A DNA stretch of 64,000 nt from positions 1-64,000 of the forward strand of contig NZ_LLWH01000001.1 in the NCBI RefSeq assembly GCF_001411475.1, given 5' to 3'. This DNA is from Pseudomonas endophytica (GTDB lineage: Bacteria; Pseudomonadota; Gammaproteobacteria; Pseudomonadales; Pseudomonadaceae). The notes beneath the pieces were generated by a model, which saw only the letters and a program-made list of their open reading frames with translations, did no database searches and had not been told where the DNA came from. This document shows positions 38,694 through 48,067 of the stretch, one piece after another; positions within the stretch are counted from its first letter, which is position 1, and each line of letters begins with the position of its first letter. The position numbers were made by a program, and so were the translations under genes.

Positions 38694-39410
38694 TTATTTT
38701 TTAGGCCATTCGCTTGCGCGGGCCAAAAGAACCAAGGCTTCGCGCACCTGTGTCGAAGTATTACAAGGTTCTGGAAACCCCAACCAATACAAACTTTGAC
38801 CGATGCGTAAATGCATCCCCTCGCTATCTAAGCCGACCAGTTTAGCGGGCTCGGTGCTTGGCAGCCCGGCCAGCTCAACGTAATGAGCGATGGCGTTAGC
38901 GTGATCTTCGTTCATATGATCGACCATGCGCACCTCGACTTTACCGGCAAAAGGATTGGCCAAGGACACTTGATCGACCCAGTGAATAGCACCAAACCCG
39001 CCGATATAACGATGACGAACCGGGTTCAGTACCCAGAAATCGAAGTCGTGGGCGGTGTGATAGCTTTGCGACTCAGGAAAGTAGCGGTAATAACGCTCAG
39101 CGGCCGCCTCAATGGCTACTGGTTCGACCAGTTGCTCGGCGTTTGCCAAGTAGGTCAAGCGTCCAACCGCCTGCACATCTTCTGCGCCACGTTCGCCTAC
39201 CATCAATGAGCACTTGGGATCTTTGCGCAAGTTGTGGGTGTGCTGGGCGATTCGACTGATCAGTATTAAGGGGCGTCCCTGCTCATCCAGGCAATAAGGC
39301 ACCACCGATCCGAAGGGAAAGCCTGGCATCGCCTTGGAATGTGTGGCTAGCGCTCCACGGTATTCCTTGAGCAATAATTCTCGGGCATGCTTGGCAACTT
39401 CAACGCTCAA
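38694..39410 (-). CDS. HugZ-like heme/FMN split-barrel protein
   Basis: About 238 residues. The TTG at 39410 (LSVEVAKHARELLLKEYRGA) is preferred because AAGGAG lies 7 bases upstream; a longer frame to an ATG at 39467 would overlap the divergent SDR gene. The N-terminal pyridoxamine-oxidase-like barrel (ALATHSKAMPGFPFGSVVPY, HTHNLRKDPKCSLMV) is followed by a C-terminal DUF2470 domain (VRMVDHMNEDHANAIAHYVE). HugZ relatives degrade heme or bind flavin. Substrate not proven. Confidence 0.85.
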   Translation of the reverse strand: MSVEVAKHARELLLKEYRGALATHSKAMPGFPFGSVVPYCLDEQGRPLILISRIAQHTHNLRKDPKCSLMVGERGAEDVQAVGRLTYLANAEQLVEPVAIEAAAERYYRYFPESQSYHTAHDFDFWVLNPVRHRYIGGFGAIHWVDQVSLANPFAGKVEVRMVDHMNEDHANAIAHYVELAGLPSTEPAKLVGLDSEGMHLRIGQSLYWLGFPEPCNTSTQVREALVLLARASEWPKK

Positions 39411-39461
39411 CTTATGACTCCTTAATAAAAATCCGTCGAAACGGTCGAGATCAGGGCACAC

Positions 39462-40220
39462 ATGCAACTAAAAGATAAAGTAATCATTATCACTGGCGGC
39501 TGCCAAGGGCTCGGTCGCGCCATGGCTGAATATCTGGCAGCCAAGGGCGCAAAACTAGCGCTGGTCGACTTGAACTCGCAAAGACTTGAACAGGCCGTTG
39601 CGGCCTGCCAAGCCCACGGGGTCCAGGCACGTGCTTATTTGTGCAATGTGGCGGATGAAGAGCAGGTTACACAAACTGTGGGCCAAATAGCTGATGACTT
39701 TGGCGCGATCAATGGTTTGGTGAACAACGCGGGGATTTTGCGTGACGGCCTTTTAGTGAAAGTGAAGGACGGCGTACTCAGCAAAATGAGCCTAGCGCAG
39801 TGGCAGGCCGTTATCGACGTCAACCTCACTGGGGTTTTTCTTTGCACCCGCGAAGTGGCGGCCAAGATGATCGAGTTGAATTGCCAGGGCGCAGTGATCA
39901 ATATTTCTTCGATTTCGCGCGCAGGCAACATCGGGCAGACCAACTACTCAGCAGCCAAAGCGGGTGTCGCGGCAGCAACCGTGACTTGGGCTAAAGAGCT
40001 GGCGCGATATGGTATTCGAGTGGCGGGGATCGCTCCAGGCTTTATCGAAACCGAAATGGCGCTGAGCATGAAGCCAGAAGCCCTTGAGAGAATGACCTCA
40101 GTTATCCCGCTGAAACGCATGGGCAAGGTCGAGGAAATAGCCCATTCAGCGGCGTATATCTTTGAAAACGATTATTACAGCGGACGCATTCTGGAACTGG
40201 ACGGCGGCTTGCGGATTTAA
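39462..40220 (+). CDS. SDR-family oxidoreductase (FabG-like)
   Basis: 252 residues. NAD(P) motif [24 protein letters not shown] in [13 protein letters not shown], catalytic Ser in [10 protein letters not shown], YxxxK in YSAAKAG. C-terminal [14 protein letters not shown]. Cytoplasmic NAD(P)H-dependent ketoreductase. Its start is 51 bases from that of the divergent HugZ-like gene. Specific substrate unknown. Confidence 0.9.
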   Translation: MQLKDKVIIITGGCQGLGRAMAEYLAAKGAKLALVDLNSQRLEQAVAACQAHGVQARAYLCNVADEEQVTQTVGQIADDFGAINGLVNNAGILRDGLLVKVKDGVLSKMSLAQWQAVIDVNLTGVFLCTREVAAKMIELNCQGAVINISSISRAGNIGQTNYSAAKAGVAAATVTWAKELARYGIRVAGIAPGFIETEMALSMKPEALERMTSVIPLKRMGKVEEIAHSAAYIFENDYYSGRILELDGGLRI

Positions 40221-40231
40221 GCAGGCTCGTC

Positions 40232-40305
40232 TGCATGAGCTGCCTATGGCTGCGATTTTGTGAGCTTATTAAAGCTAAAGATCGCAGCCTGCGGCAGCTC
40301 CTGCA
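40232..40305. repeat. REP-type inverted repeat
   Basis: TGCATGAGCTGCCTATGGCTG on the left (with mismatches) and AGATCGCAGCCTGCGGCAGC on the right. Confidence 0.75.
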
Positions 40306-40332
40306 CTTATAAGTCGCGCAACCTAATGCTTC

Positions 40333-40382
40333 GTAGGAGCTGCCGAAGGCTGCGATCTTCTGATCTAAACAAGCAAAAGGTC
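40333..40382. repeat. REP half-element
   Basis: GTAGGAGCTGCCGAAGGCTG followed by CGATCTTCTGATC, ending in AGGTCG at the DUF481 stop. The right arm is missing or truncated. It ends at the 3' end of the DUF481 gene. Confidence 0.7.
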
Positions 40383-40383
40383 G

Positions 40384-41397
40384 TTACCACAGAATGCCAA
40401 AGCCCGCGGTGTAACGGGTTTTATTGAGCGCGTTATCTTGACCGCTGTCACTGCCAATCAAGTCTTTTTCAGCTTTCAAGTTGAGTGATGCCCACTCGGT
40501 AACTTTGTAACGCAAGCCAATTTCAGCATCTAGGCTGTAATCGGAGTCTCCACCCAACGGCTTGCCCAACTCACCGTTGGTAAAGATCGACACAGTTTTG
40601 CCGACCAAATAACGGTTGTAATCCCACTTCATGGCTAACGAATAAAAATTACTTTTGCTGCCATCGGAGTATTCATAGTCGGTGCGGTTTAGCAGTGAAC
40701 CCAGCGAAAATGCGCCGAGCTCATCATCCCAAAACTGATAACCAGGGCCAGTACCTACAGTACGCTGGCGAGAAATGTCTTCAACTCTGTCGCGGGTGTA
40801 ACCCAAGCGGCCCTGCCAGTACCACTTCTCATCAATAAAGTGGTCTAGCGCATATTCGGCGTTCCAGTTGTCAGTGGTGACCACATCGTTCTGGAACTCA
40901 CGGTTATAGGACGCTTCGGCGTTATGCCGCCATGCACCGTGGCGAGCCGTGGTTTTGAGGTCGATGTCATAATCGTCGGTGTCTTTGTCGGCCCGCTTGT
41001 AGTCCAGCGCGACATCGACATTACCTTTCCAGACCAAGTCTTCGATTACTGGTTTGGGCTTGACCATTTGCTGGATACTGGCCAGCTCCACGGTTCTAGG
41101 GGCTTCGCCATTCGCCAAAATAACTTTGCCGTCTTCGGCTGCTTTCAACGACTTGGCTTTTTCGCCCGCGTACGCATCTTGTTTGACAAGTAACTCTTGA
41201 TCGCTTTCTAGGGTTTTGACTTGCTTCCAGTCAATGGGAATGGCACCCGCATACTCGGTCTGAATGAGTAATTTACCCCCGTCAAAGACTTTGATCTTGC
41301 CGCTCAGCCGATCACCGTTCTTTAACCAGACCGTATCGGCAAGTACTGGCGTGGACACATTTAAGACGGCAAGGCATAACAGGGTTCTGGGCAACAT
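40384..41397 (-). CDS. DUF481 outer-membrane beta-barrel protein
   Basis: 337 residues with a signal peptide (cleavage after VLA, about residue 20). The N-terminal segment (TVWLKNGDRLSGKIKVFDGG) is a small soluble domain; from about residue 125 on, alternating aromatic strands (WKGNVDVALDYKRADKDTDD, HNAEASYNREFQNDVV, ending YTAGFGILW) form a porin-like barrel. DUF481 proteins are outer-membrane proteins of unknown cargo. Convergent with the upstream SDR. Confidence 0.85.
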   Translation of the reverse strand: MLPRTLLCLAVLNVSTPVLADTVWLKNGDRLSGKIKVFDGGKLLIQTEYAGAIPIDWKQVKTLESDQELLVKQDAYAGEKAKSLKAAEDGKVILANGEAPRTVELASIQQMVKPKPVIEDLVWKGNVDVALDYKRADKDTDDYDIDLKTTARHGAWRHNAEASYNREFQNDVVTTDNWNAEYALDHFIDEKWYWQGRLGYTRDRVEDISRQRTVGTGPGYQFWDDELGAFSLGSLLNRTDYEYSDGSKSNFYSLAMKWDYNRYLVGKTVSIFTNGELGKPLGGDSDYSLDAEIGLRYKVTEWASLNLKAEKDLIGSDSGQDNALNKTRYTAGFGILW

Positions 41398-41548
41398 AAG
41401 CAGATGTGAAACTCGGGTTTACTGAAGATGACGGCATTATCCAGTAGGACACGCCCCGGGCAAAGAAAGACCCGGTGTTTACCTTGTAGTTCCTTTGCTA
41501 CAGTTCGCGACGGAAACGTCTGGATCTTCAACGCATTGAAATCACGCC

Positions 41549-41902
41549 ATGAATTCAACAGATAGTCCATTGCCAACACCGGCCGAGCTTCGCCGCACAG
41601 CCCTCTACTCGACCTTGATGCAGGTGCCGAGCGGCAAAGTAGTGACTTATGGTCAACTGGCCGAGCTGGCGGGTCTGGGTCGAGCGGCACGCTGGGTGGG
41701 GCGCACGCTGGGCCAACTGCCTGAAGACACCCGGCTGCCTTGGCATCGTGTACTGGCTGCGGGCGGAAGAATCAGTTTGCCAGCTGGCAGCCTTAGCGGT
41801 GATGAACAACGAGCGCGTCTGCGCAGCGAAGGATTAAGCATTTTTAATAATCGGGTGGATATACAACGTCATGGCTGGCGCCCGATAGAGCACTGCGGTT
41901 AG
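41549..41902 (+). CDS. Alkyltransferase-like (ATL) DNA-lesion-binding protein
   Basis: 117 residues. MGMT-like fold: VPSGKVVTYGQLAELAGLGR and the active-site region LPWHRVLAAGGRI, in which the alkyl-acceptor Cys of PCHRV is Trp. ATL proteins bind O6-alkylguanine and flag it for nucleotide-excision repair rather than transferring the alkyl group. Confidence 0.9.
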   Translation: MNSTDSPLPTPAELRRTALYSTLMQVPSGKVVTYGQLAELAGLGRAARWVGRTLGQLPEDTRLPWHRVLAAGGRISLPAGSLSGDEQRARLRSEGLSIFNNRVDIQRHGWRPIEHCG

Positions 41903-41944
41903 AGTGCGCCCTTTGTTTCCGTAATCAAAGGCAGACTCGAGTCC

Positions 41945-43492
41945 ATGCCCCGTAAAACCTGGCGCGAAGCGCTAGCTGCCTATTCCAGCCCCTCAACCCT
42001 TGTACTGTTATTGCTCGGTTTCGCCGCCGGTTTACCGTACATGCTGGTGTTTTCAACGCTTTCTGTCTGGTTACGCGAAGCCGGTGTTGCGCGAGAAACC
42101 ATTGGTTATGCAAGCCTGATCGGTTTGGCCTATGCCTTCAAGTGGGTCTGGTCGCCGCTGCTCGACCAGTGGCGTCTGCCACTGCTAGGAAGGCTCGGCC
42201 GACGCCGTTCTTGGCTGGTGCTTTCACAGACACTGGTGATCCTCGGCCTGATCGGCATGGGCTTCTGTGACCCGCAAAACCATCTCTCATGGTTGATTGC
42301 CATTGCCGTAATTGTGTCATTTGCTTCGGCCACCCAAGACATCGCCATCGACGCCTACCGCTTGGAAATCGCAAGCGACAACCGTCAAGCCGCTCTCGCC
42401 GCGAGCTATATGTCGGGTTACCGGGTCGCGGCTCTGCTGGCCACGGCAGGCGCACTATTTTTTGCCGAAGGTTTCGGCTCTACCGGCTTTAATTACAAGC
42501 ACTCTGCTTGGACTGGCACCTATGTCTTGTTCGGCCTGCTCATGGTGCCGGCGCTCATCACCACCTTTGTCATGCGCGAACCCCCGGTGACGCTGCGCAC
42601 CCAGTTGTCGGCGGGACGCTACAGCTTTGTCCATCAACTGGCCTCTGTTTTCGTTCTGATTGTGTTGCTGGTGTCTGTACCGGCGATGTTCACCCAGCTT
42701 TACAACACTGACTTTGCGGGCGTGCTATTCGAAGGCATGAGCCCGATGACATTGCTGATGGAAGATCGCGCCTTCTTGCGCGCCATCCTTTACACCCTGT
42801 TGACGGCCATGTGCCTGTCATCCATAGGGCGACGCGGGCTCGCGCCGGTACTCACGCCGGTCAATGACTTTATCGTGCGTTATCGTTGGCAGGCGCTGTT
42901 ACTGCTCGGGCTGATTGCCACCTACCGTATGTCTGACACGGTCATGGGCGTTATGGCCAACGTGTTCTATATCGACCAAGGCTTCACCAAAGACCAGATC
43001 GCTGGGGTGAGCAAGATTTTTGGCCTTTTCATGACCCTGTTCGGCGCAGGCATGGGCGGCTTGCTGATTGTGCGCTTCGGTATTTTGCCGATTCTGCTGA
43101 TTGGCGGTGCCGCGTCCGCTGCGACCAATCTGCTCTTTATGCTGCTGGCCGACATGGGTCCCAATCTGAACATGCTGATTGTCACGATTTCACTCGACAA
43201 TTTCAGCTCCGGGCTCGCTACTTCAGCGTTTGTCGCCTATCTGTCTAGCCTCACCAACCTCAAGTTTTCTGCCACCCAGTACGCACTTCTCAGCTCAATC
43301 ATGCTGCTGCTGCCGCGTTTGATGGGCGGTTATTCAGGGGTGCTGGTCGAGAAGTTCGGTTATCACACTTTCTTTATTATCACCGCCATCATGGGCATCC
43401 CAACGCTCTTGTTGATCAGCCTGCACTGGTATCAAGAAAACCGTAAAGCGCGCTTGAACCCTACGCTAGATCTCGAAAAACACCCCGAATAA
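41945..43492 (+). CDS. ampG: Muropeptide permease AmpG
   Basis: 515 residues, MFS family with twelve to fourteen membrane segments. AmpG signatures: [53 protein letters not shown], and a C-terminal [16 protein letters not shown]. Imports anhydromuropeptides for recycling and AmpC induction. Upstream ATL gene is 42 bases away. Confidence 0.92.
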   Translation: MPRKTWREALAAYSSPSTLVLLLLGFAAGLPYMLVFSTLSVWLREAGVARETIGYASLIGLAYAFKWVWSPLLDQWRLPLLGRLGRRRSWLVLSQTLVILGLIGMGFCDPQNHLSWLIAIAVIVSFASATQDIAIDAYRLEIASDNRQAALAASYMSGYRVAALLATAGALFFAEGFGSTGFNYKHSAWTGTYVLFGLLMVPALITTFVMREPPVTLRTQLSAGRYSFVHQLASVFVLIVLLVSVPAMFTQLYNTDFAGVLFEGMSPMTLLMEDRAFLRAILYTLLTAMCLSSIGRRGLAPVLTPVNDFIVRYRWQALLLLGLIATYRMSDTVMGVMANVFYIDQGFTKDQIAGVSKIFGLFMTLFGAGMGGLLIVRFGILPILLIGGAASAATNLLFMLLADMGPNLNMLIVTISLDNFSSGLATSAFVAYLSSLTNLKFSATQYALLSSIMLLLPRLMGGYSGVLVEKFGYHTFFIITAIMGIPTLLLISLHWYQENRKARLNPTLDLEKHPE

Positions 43493-43638
43493 ACCTTAGG
43501 GCCGCTCCCTTGTCATTCCAAACAATGGCACGGGAAAGCCCCTCTGGCACATGCCTCCCCCTACGGCCTGTACGCAATCCGCTCTCGCCCGTACAATGGC
43601 CAGTCAAATTTAGTCATCAGCAACGGCAACGACTACCC

Positions 43639-45354
43639 ATGCGCACCAGTCAATATTTGCTCGCCACACAAAAAGAAACGCCTTCGGACGCGGTCGTTAT
43701 CAGCCATCAGCTGATGCTGCGCGCCGGCATGATTCGCAAACTAGCCTCCGGCCTGTACACATGGCTGCCCATGGGCCTGCGGATCATGCGCAAAGCTGAA
43801 GCCATTGTTCGCGAAGAAATGAATGCTGCAGGCGCTTTGGAAGTGCTGATGCCGAGCATCCAGCCAGCTGAATTGTGGCAAGAGTCCGGTCGCTGGGAAG
43901 AGTACGGCCCGGAGCTGCTGCGCCTTAAAGATCGCCACGGTCGTGAGTTTTGCGTGGGCCCAACCCACGAAGAGGTCATCACCGACCTGTGCCGCAACGA
44001 GCTAAACAGCTACAAGCAGTTGCCGATCAATCTGTACCAGATCCAAACCAAGTTCCGTGACGAGATCCGCCCACGCTTCGGCTTGATGCGTGGCCGTGAA
44101 TTCATCATGAAGGACGCTTATTCGTTCCACGCCGATCAAGCGTCGCTGCAAGTCACTTATGACCGCATGCATCAGGCTTACTGCAACGTGTTCACCCGCC
44201 TGGGCTTGAAGTTCCGCCCAGTAGAGGCCGACAACGGCTCCATCGGCGGCGCTGGCTCCCACGAGTTCCACGTACTGGCCGAATCCGGTGAAGACGATAT
44301 CGTATTCAGCAATGGCTCCGAATACGCAGCCAACATCGAAAAGGCCGAAGCGATCCCAGCCGAAACCTCTCGTGCTGCAGCCACTGAAGAGCTGCGCCTG
44401 ATTGATACGCCTGACGCCAAAACCATTGCTCAATTGGTAGAGGGCTACAACCTGCCAATCGAAAAAACCGTCAAGACCCTGATCGTTCATGCGGCCGAAG
44501 AAGGCAAGCTGATCGCGCTGGTGATTCGTGGCGATCACGACCTGAACGAAATCAAGGCCGGCAACCACCCATTGGTGGCCAGCCCACTGAGCATGGCGTC
44601 GGATGCAGAGCTGCGTGATGCAATCGGCGCCGGTGCTGGCTCCTTGGGCCCGCTCAACCTGCCATTGCCTTGCATCATCGACCGTTCAGTTGAGCTGATG
44701 AGCGACTTTTCCGTAGGCGCCAACATCGACGACAAGCATTACTTTGGCGTGAACTGGGAGCGTGATCTGCCTGTCCCAACCGTCGCCGACCTGCGCAACG
44801 TGGTGGCTGGCGACCCAAGCCCGGACGGTAAGGGCACACTGGAAATCAAACGCGGTATTGAAGTGGGCCACATCTTCCAGTTGGGTAACAAGTACAGCGA
44901 GGCGATGAAATGCCAAGTGCTGGGCGAAAACGGTAAGCCTGTGACTCTGGCTATGGGTTGCTATGGCATTGGCGTTTCTCGTGTGGTGGCAGCGGCCATT
45001 GAGCAGAACAACGACGAGCGCGGCATTATCTGGAGTGATGCTTTAGCGCCTTTCCAGATCGCCCTGGTCCCCCTGCGCTACGAAACCGAAGCCGTACGCG
45101 AAGCCACGGATGCTCTTTATGCTCAGTTAACCGCCGCAGGTTTTGAAGTGCTGCTGGATGACCGAGACAAAAAAACCAGCCCGGGGATCAAATTCGCAGA
45201 CATGGAACTGATCGGTATTCCGCATCGGATCGTTGTCAGTGATCGCGGCTTGGCCGAAGGTAATTTGGAGTACAAGGGCCGCACCGAAGCCCAAGCCCAA
45301 GCCCTTCCCGTTGCAGACGTTCTGGCTTTCCTTCAGGCACGTATCCATCGCTGA
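43639..45354 (+). CDS. proS: Prolyl-tRNA synthetase
   Basis: 571 residues starting [20 protein letters not shown] (43639). Class II synthetase: motif 1 region [20 protein letters not shown], motif 2 [21 protein letters not shown], an inserted YbaK/ProX-like editing domain (about 225-400), motif 3 [18 protein letters not shown] and an anticodon-binding domain. Charges tRNA-Pro. Confidence 0.98.
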   Translation: MRTSQYLLATQKETPSDAVVISHQLMLRAGMIRKLASGLYTWLPMGLRIMRKAEAIVREEMNAAGALEVLMPSIQPAELWQESGRWEEYGPELLRLKDRHGREFCVGPTHEEVITDLCRNELNSYKQLPINLYQIQTKFRDEIRPRFGLMRGREFIMKDAYSFHADQASLQVTYDRMHQAYCNVFTRLGLKFRPVEADNGSIGGAGSHEFHVLAESGEDDIVFSNGSEYAANIEKAEAIPAETSRAAATEELRLIDTPDAKTIAQLVEGYNLPIEKTVKTLIVHAAEEGKLIALVIRGDHDLNEIKAGNHPLVASPLSMASDAELRDAIGAGAGSLGPLNLPLPCIIDRSVELMSDFSVGANIDDKHYFGVNWERDLPVPTVADLRNVVAGDPSPDGKGTLEIKRGIEVGHIFQLGNKYSEAMKCQVLGENGKPVTLAMGCYGIGVSRVVAAAIEQNNDERGIIWSDALAPFQIALVPLRYETEAVREATDALYAQLTAAGFEVLLDDRDKKTSPGIKFADMELIGIPHRIVVSDRGLAEGNLEYKGRTEAQAQALPVADVLAFLQARIHR

Positions 45355-45371
45355 ATCTACATAGAGACACC

Positions 45372-46319
45372 ATGTTCAATCGAAGTACTTTGACGGGCGC
45401 CGCCACATGCGGCGCCCTGCTGTTGAGCGGCTGCGCCAATCACATGTCCCAACGCAGCGAGCATGAAGAGCGCGTCGAGCGCAAACTGCTCGCGCACACC
45501 CTGCAAATTGATGTCGGCTCACCTTCTGTAATGGAGCTGCCGCAACGCCGTGTGCGCATCAATGAACAAAAGACTTTTGAAGTCACTGAGTTCGATGTCA
45601 CACGTCATTACGATCGCTACACGCCCTACCAGCCTTGGCGCGAAGTCTATGAAATGCCGCTGGGTGCGGTGGCGGTGGTTGCCGGGGTGGGTGCCAACGT
45701 GCTGAACGTTTTCATGTTTGGACAGTTGCCCGACAGCGTGACCAAAGACTGGATCAGCTATGGCGTCGACGGCCTCAACCCGGCGATGAACGTGCAATCT
45801 CACGGCCGCGCCGAGCAGAATCTGGCCGGTATCGAAGAGATTCAACGCGACAAGCGCATGGAGTCTTCAAGCTTGCCGTGGGCCGAGCGTCCGGTCATCG
45901 TCAGCGCGGGTAAGCAACACCACGAAATGAGCACCGATCGTAACGGGATATTGCGCCTTAACTTGCTAGACAGTCCGTTTGCCGAGCAAGACTTGAGTCG
46001 CGTGAGCACATTGATCATTAAGGTCGAGGACGCTCAGGACGAGACTCACTGGGACTCATCACTGTCCATCAGCAGCTCGCTGCGTGGCAAGTTGCTTGAG
46101 GCGCACACGCTGATTTACGACGATCTTGAGGCTGATGACGTCAGCCAATGGGTCCGTCGTGTCAAACGCCTGTCAGAACTTGGGCTTGAAGAAGAAGCCA
46201 GTGAACTGGAGCAAAGTCTGATCGAGCTGACGCGTAATGATCCAGAGTTGCAGCGTGAGTTTGTTCAGTCTCTGACCAAAAATGCTGGGCGACTGGTGGC
46301 TGACCCGGGCAATAGTTAA
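45372..46319 (+). CDS. Conserved outer-membrane lipoprotein
   Basis: 315 residues with lipobox LLLSGCAN. It follows proS by 17 bases, as in P. aeruginosa PA0957. Central VVAGVGANVLNVFMFGQLPD is hydrophobic; elsewhere charged with a helical C-terminus (LSELGLEEEASELEQSLIEL). No known domain. Function unknown. Confidence 0.8.
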   Translation: MFNRSTLTGAATCGALLLSGCANHMSQRSEHEERVERKLLAHTLQIDVGSPSVMELPQRRVRINEQKTFEVTEFDVTRHYDRYTPYQPWREVYEMPLGAVAVVAGVGANVLNVFMFGQLPDSVTKDWISYGVDGLNPAMNVQSHGRAEQNLAGIEEIQRDKRMESSSLPWAERPVIVSAGKQHHEMSTDRNGILRLNLLDSPFAEQDLSRVSTLIIKVEDAQDETHWDSSLSISSSLRGKLLEAHTLIYDDLEADDVSQWVRRVKRLSELGLEEEASELEQSLIELTRNDPELQREFVQSLTKNAGRLVADPGNS

Positions 46320-46332
46320 GCTCGACCTGCTA

Positions 46333-46380
46333 TGAGAGCTGTAAATCCTTGAAAAGGATCGCAGCCTGCGTCAGCGCCTA
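46333..46380. repeat. Truncated REP element overlapping the dinB stop codon
   Basis: GAGAGCTGTAAATCCTTG on the left and AAGGATCGCAGCCTGCGTCAGC on the right. The terminal CCTA of the REP arm supplies the TAG stop of dinB on the minus strand (46380-46378). Confidence 0.65.
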
Positions 46381-47445
46381 CGGATGTTTAGCGAACAGCT
46401 CCAATTGTTCGTGCCCCAGGTTCAAATCATGCAAGCGCACGCCAAGCCCCAACAACCGCACGGGCTTGGCCCCTCGCGCAAACGCCTGACTCAATAACCC
46501 CTCATAACTTTCAAGATCCCGCCCCGCCCCGGACTGCTCCAACGTAGTCTGGGTAAAGTCATGGAATTTAACTTTGACGAAGGGTTTGCCTGGCCGGTAA
46601 CTGCTGTCTATTCGGCCGATACGTCTGTTCAAGGTTTCCAGAAGCTCAGGCAGCTTATCTAAGCAGGCAGCCAGATCCGGCAAATCAGTGTCGTAAGTAT
46701 TTTCAACACTTACTGACTGACGCCGACTGTCACTTTGCACCAAGCGCTCATCAATACCGCGCGCCAACCCCCATAAACGCTCACCAAAGCTGCCAAATTC
46801 ACGTACCAGAGCCAGCTTGTCCCAGTCGCGCAGATCCTGACAGGTTTCGATACCTAACCTCGCCAGCTTGTCTGCCGTCACCTTACCGACACCGTGCAAC
46901 TTATTGACCGCCAACGCTGAGACAAAGTCTTCAACCTGATCTGGAGTAATAACGAACAGGCCGTTGGGCTTTCTCCAGTCGCTGGCAATTTTGGCCAGAA
47001 ATTTATTCGGCGCTACCCCCGCGGATACGGTGATGTGCAACTGATTCGAGACTCGACGCCGAATGTCCTGAGCAATACGCGTAGCACTGCCACCAAAATG
47101 CAGGCTATTGGAGACATCCAAGAAGGCTTCATCCAAAGACAGCGGTTCAATGATCTCGGTGTAATCGCGCAAGATGCCGTGGATCTCTTTTGAGGCCTCT
47201 TTATAGGCATCCATCCGACCGTTAACGATGATCAGGTCTGGGCACAGCTTAAGGGCATGCCTAGATGCCATCGCTGAACGCACACCATATGCCCGTGCTT
47301 CATAGTTACAGGTCGAGATGACACCGCGACGGTCCGCCGACCCTCCGACCGCCATGGGTTTGTTCGCCAGGCTCGGGTTGTCGCGCATCTCAATAGCGGC
47401 ATAAAAACAGTCACAGTCGACATGGATGATTTTGCGCTGCGTCAT
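46378..47445 (-). CDS. dinB: DNA polymerase IV (Y family)
   Basis: 355 residues. Catalytic Asp in HVDCDCFYAAIEMRDNP, the second acidic pair in PLSLDEAFLDVS, and the HhH/little-finger segments (LHGVGKVTADKLARLGIETC). Translesion polymerase with bypass activity. Its C-terminus ends FAKHP at a stop codon within REP-derived sequence. Minus strand, converging on the lipoprotein gene. Confidence 0.97.
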   Translation of the reverse strand: MTQRKIIHVDCDCFYAAIEMRDNPSLANKPMAVGGSADRRGVISTCNYEARAYGVRSAMASRHALKLCPDLIIVNGRMDAYKEASKEIHGILRDYTEIIEPLSLDEAFLDVSNSLHFGGSATRIAQDIRRRVSNQLHITVSAGVAPNKFLAKIASDWRKPNGLFVITPDQVEDFVSALAVNKLHGVGKVTADKLARLGIETCQDLRDWDKLALVREFGSFGERLWGLARGIDERLVQSDSRRQSVSVENTYDTDLPDLAACLDKLPELLETLNRRIGRIDSSYRPGKPFVKVKFHDFTQTTLEQSGAGRDLESYEGLLSQAFARGAKPVRLLGLGVRLHDLNLGHEQLELFAKHP

Positions 47446-47694
47446 GTAAGGCAGTGTTCTTCGTGAATGTAGGTAAAGCAGAGCGCCAGTATGTCACTGA
47501 GAACTGTATATAGCACCAGTGGTGTTGATTTGAACGACCAGCGATGCACGCCACATGGCTATATGTATTTTTCTAATCGAATTGAAAGCACTCAATAACG
47601 CTACACCCTAGGCACCAAAGGGCCTGCAACGCTTTTAACCACGACACCTTAGCTCTAACCAATTGAAGCAAAAGACATTTTTTAAAATTAACGT

Positions 47695-47722
47695 TTGACA
47701 GCGGCGCGTATCGCTGTAGAAT
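47695..47722 (+). promoter_or_regulatory. Sigma-70 promoter of initiator tRNA
   Basis: TTGACA at 47695-47700, 16 bases, TAGAAT at 47717-47722, 12 bases before the tRNA 5' end. A GC-rich discriminator (CCGCCCC) follows, typical of stringently controlled stable-RNA promoters. Confidence 0.85.
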
Positions 47723-47734
47723 CCGCCCCACAGA

Positions 47735-47811
<77 letters not shown>

Positions 47812-47817
47812 AACATC

Positions 47818-47849
47818 AAAAAAGGCTACTCGAAAGAGTGGCCTTTTTT
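47818..47849 (+). terminator. Rho-independent terminator of tRNA
   Basis: AAAAAAGGC-TACTC-GAAA-GAGT-GGCCTTTTTT hairpin, 6 bases after the tRNA. Confidence 0.93.
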
Positions 47850-48067
47850 GTGCGCGATCGAAAATACTCTTCTGGCTAGATGTAAGCGTCTGTCATCTCT
47901 CTTAAAACTCGGCTGTCTATGCTGAGCAGCAGCAATTACCTATATTTCACACGCCAAACCTGAACATCAGACAAACAATTGGAAGTATTTTGAAATATTT
48001 TGAGCAAAAGGATTGGTTACTTGAGTCGTTGCCTCCATCCTATCGCGCACGATTCACGAGGTGATTG

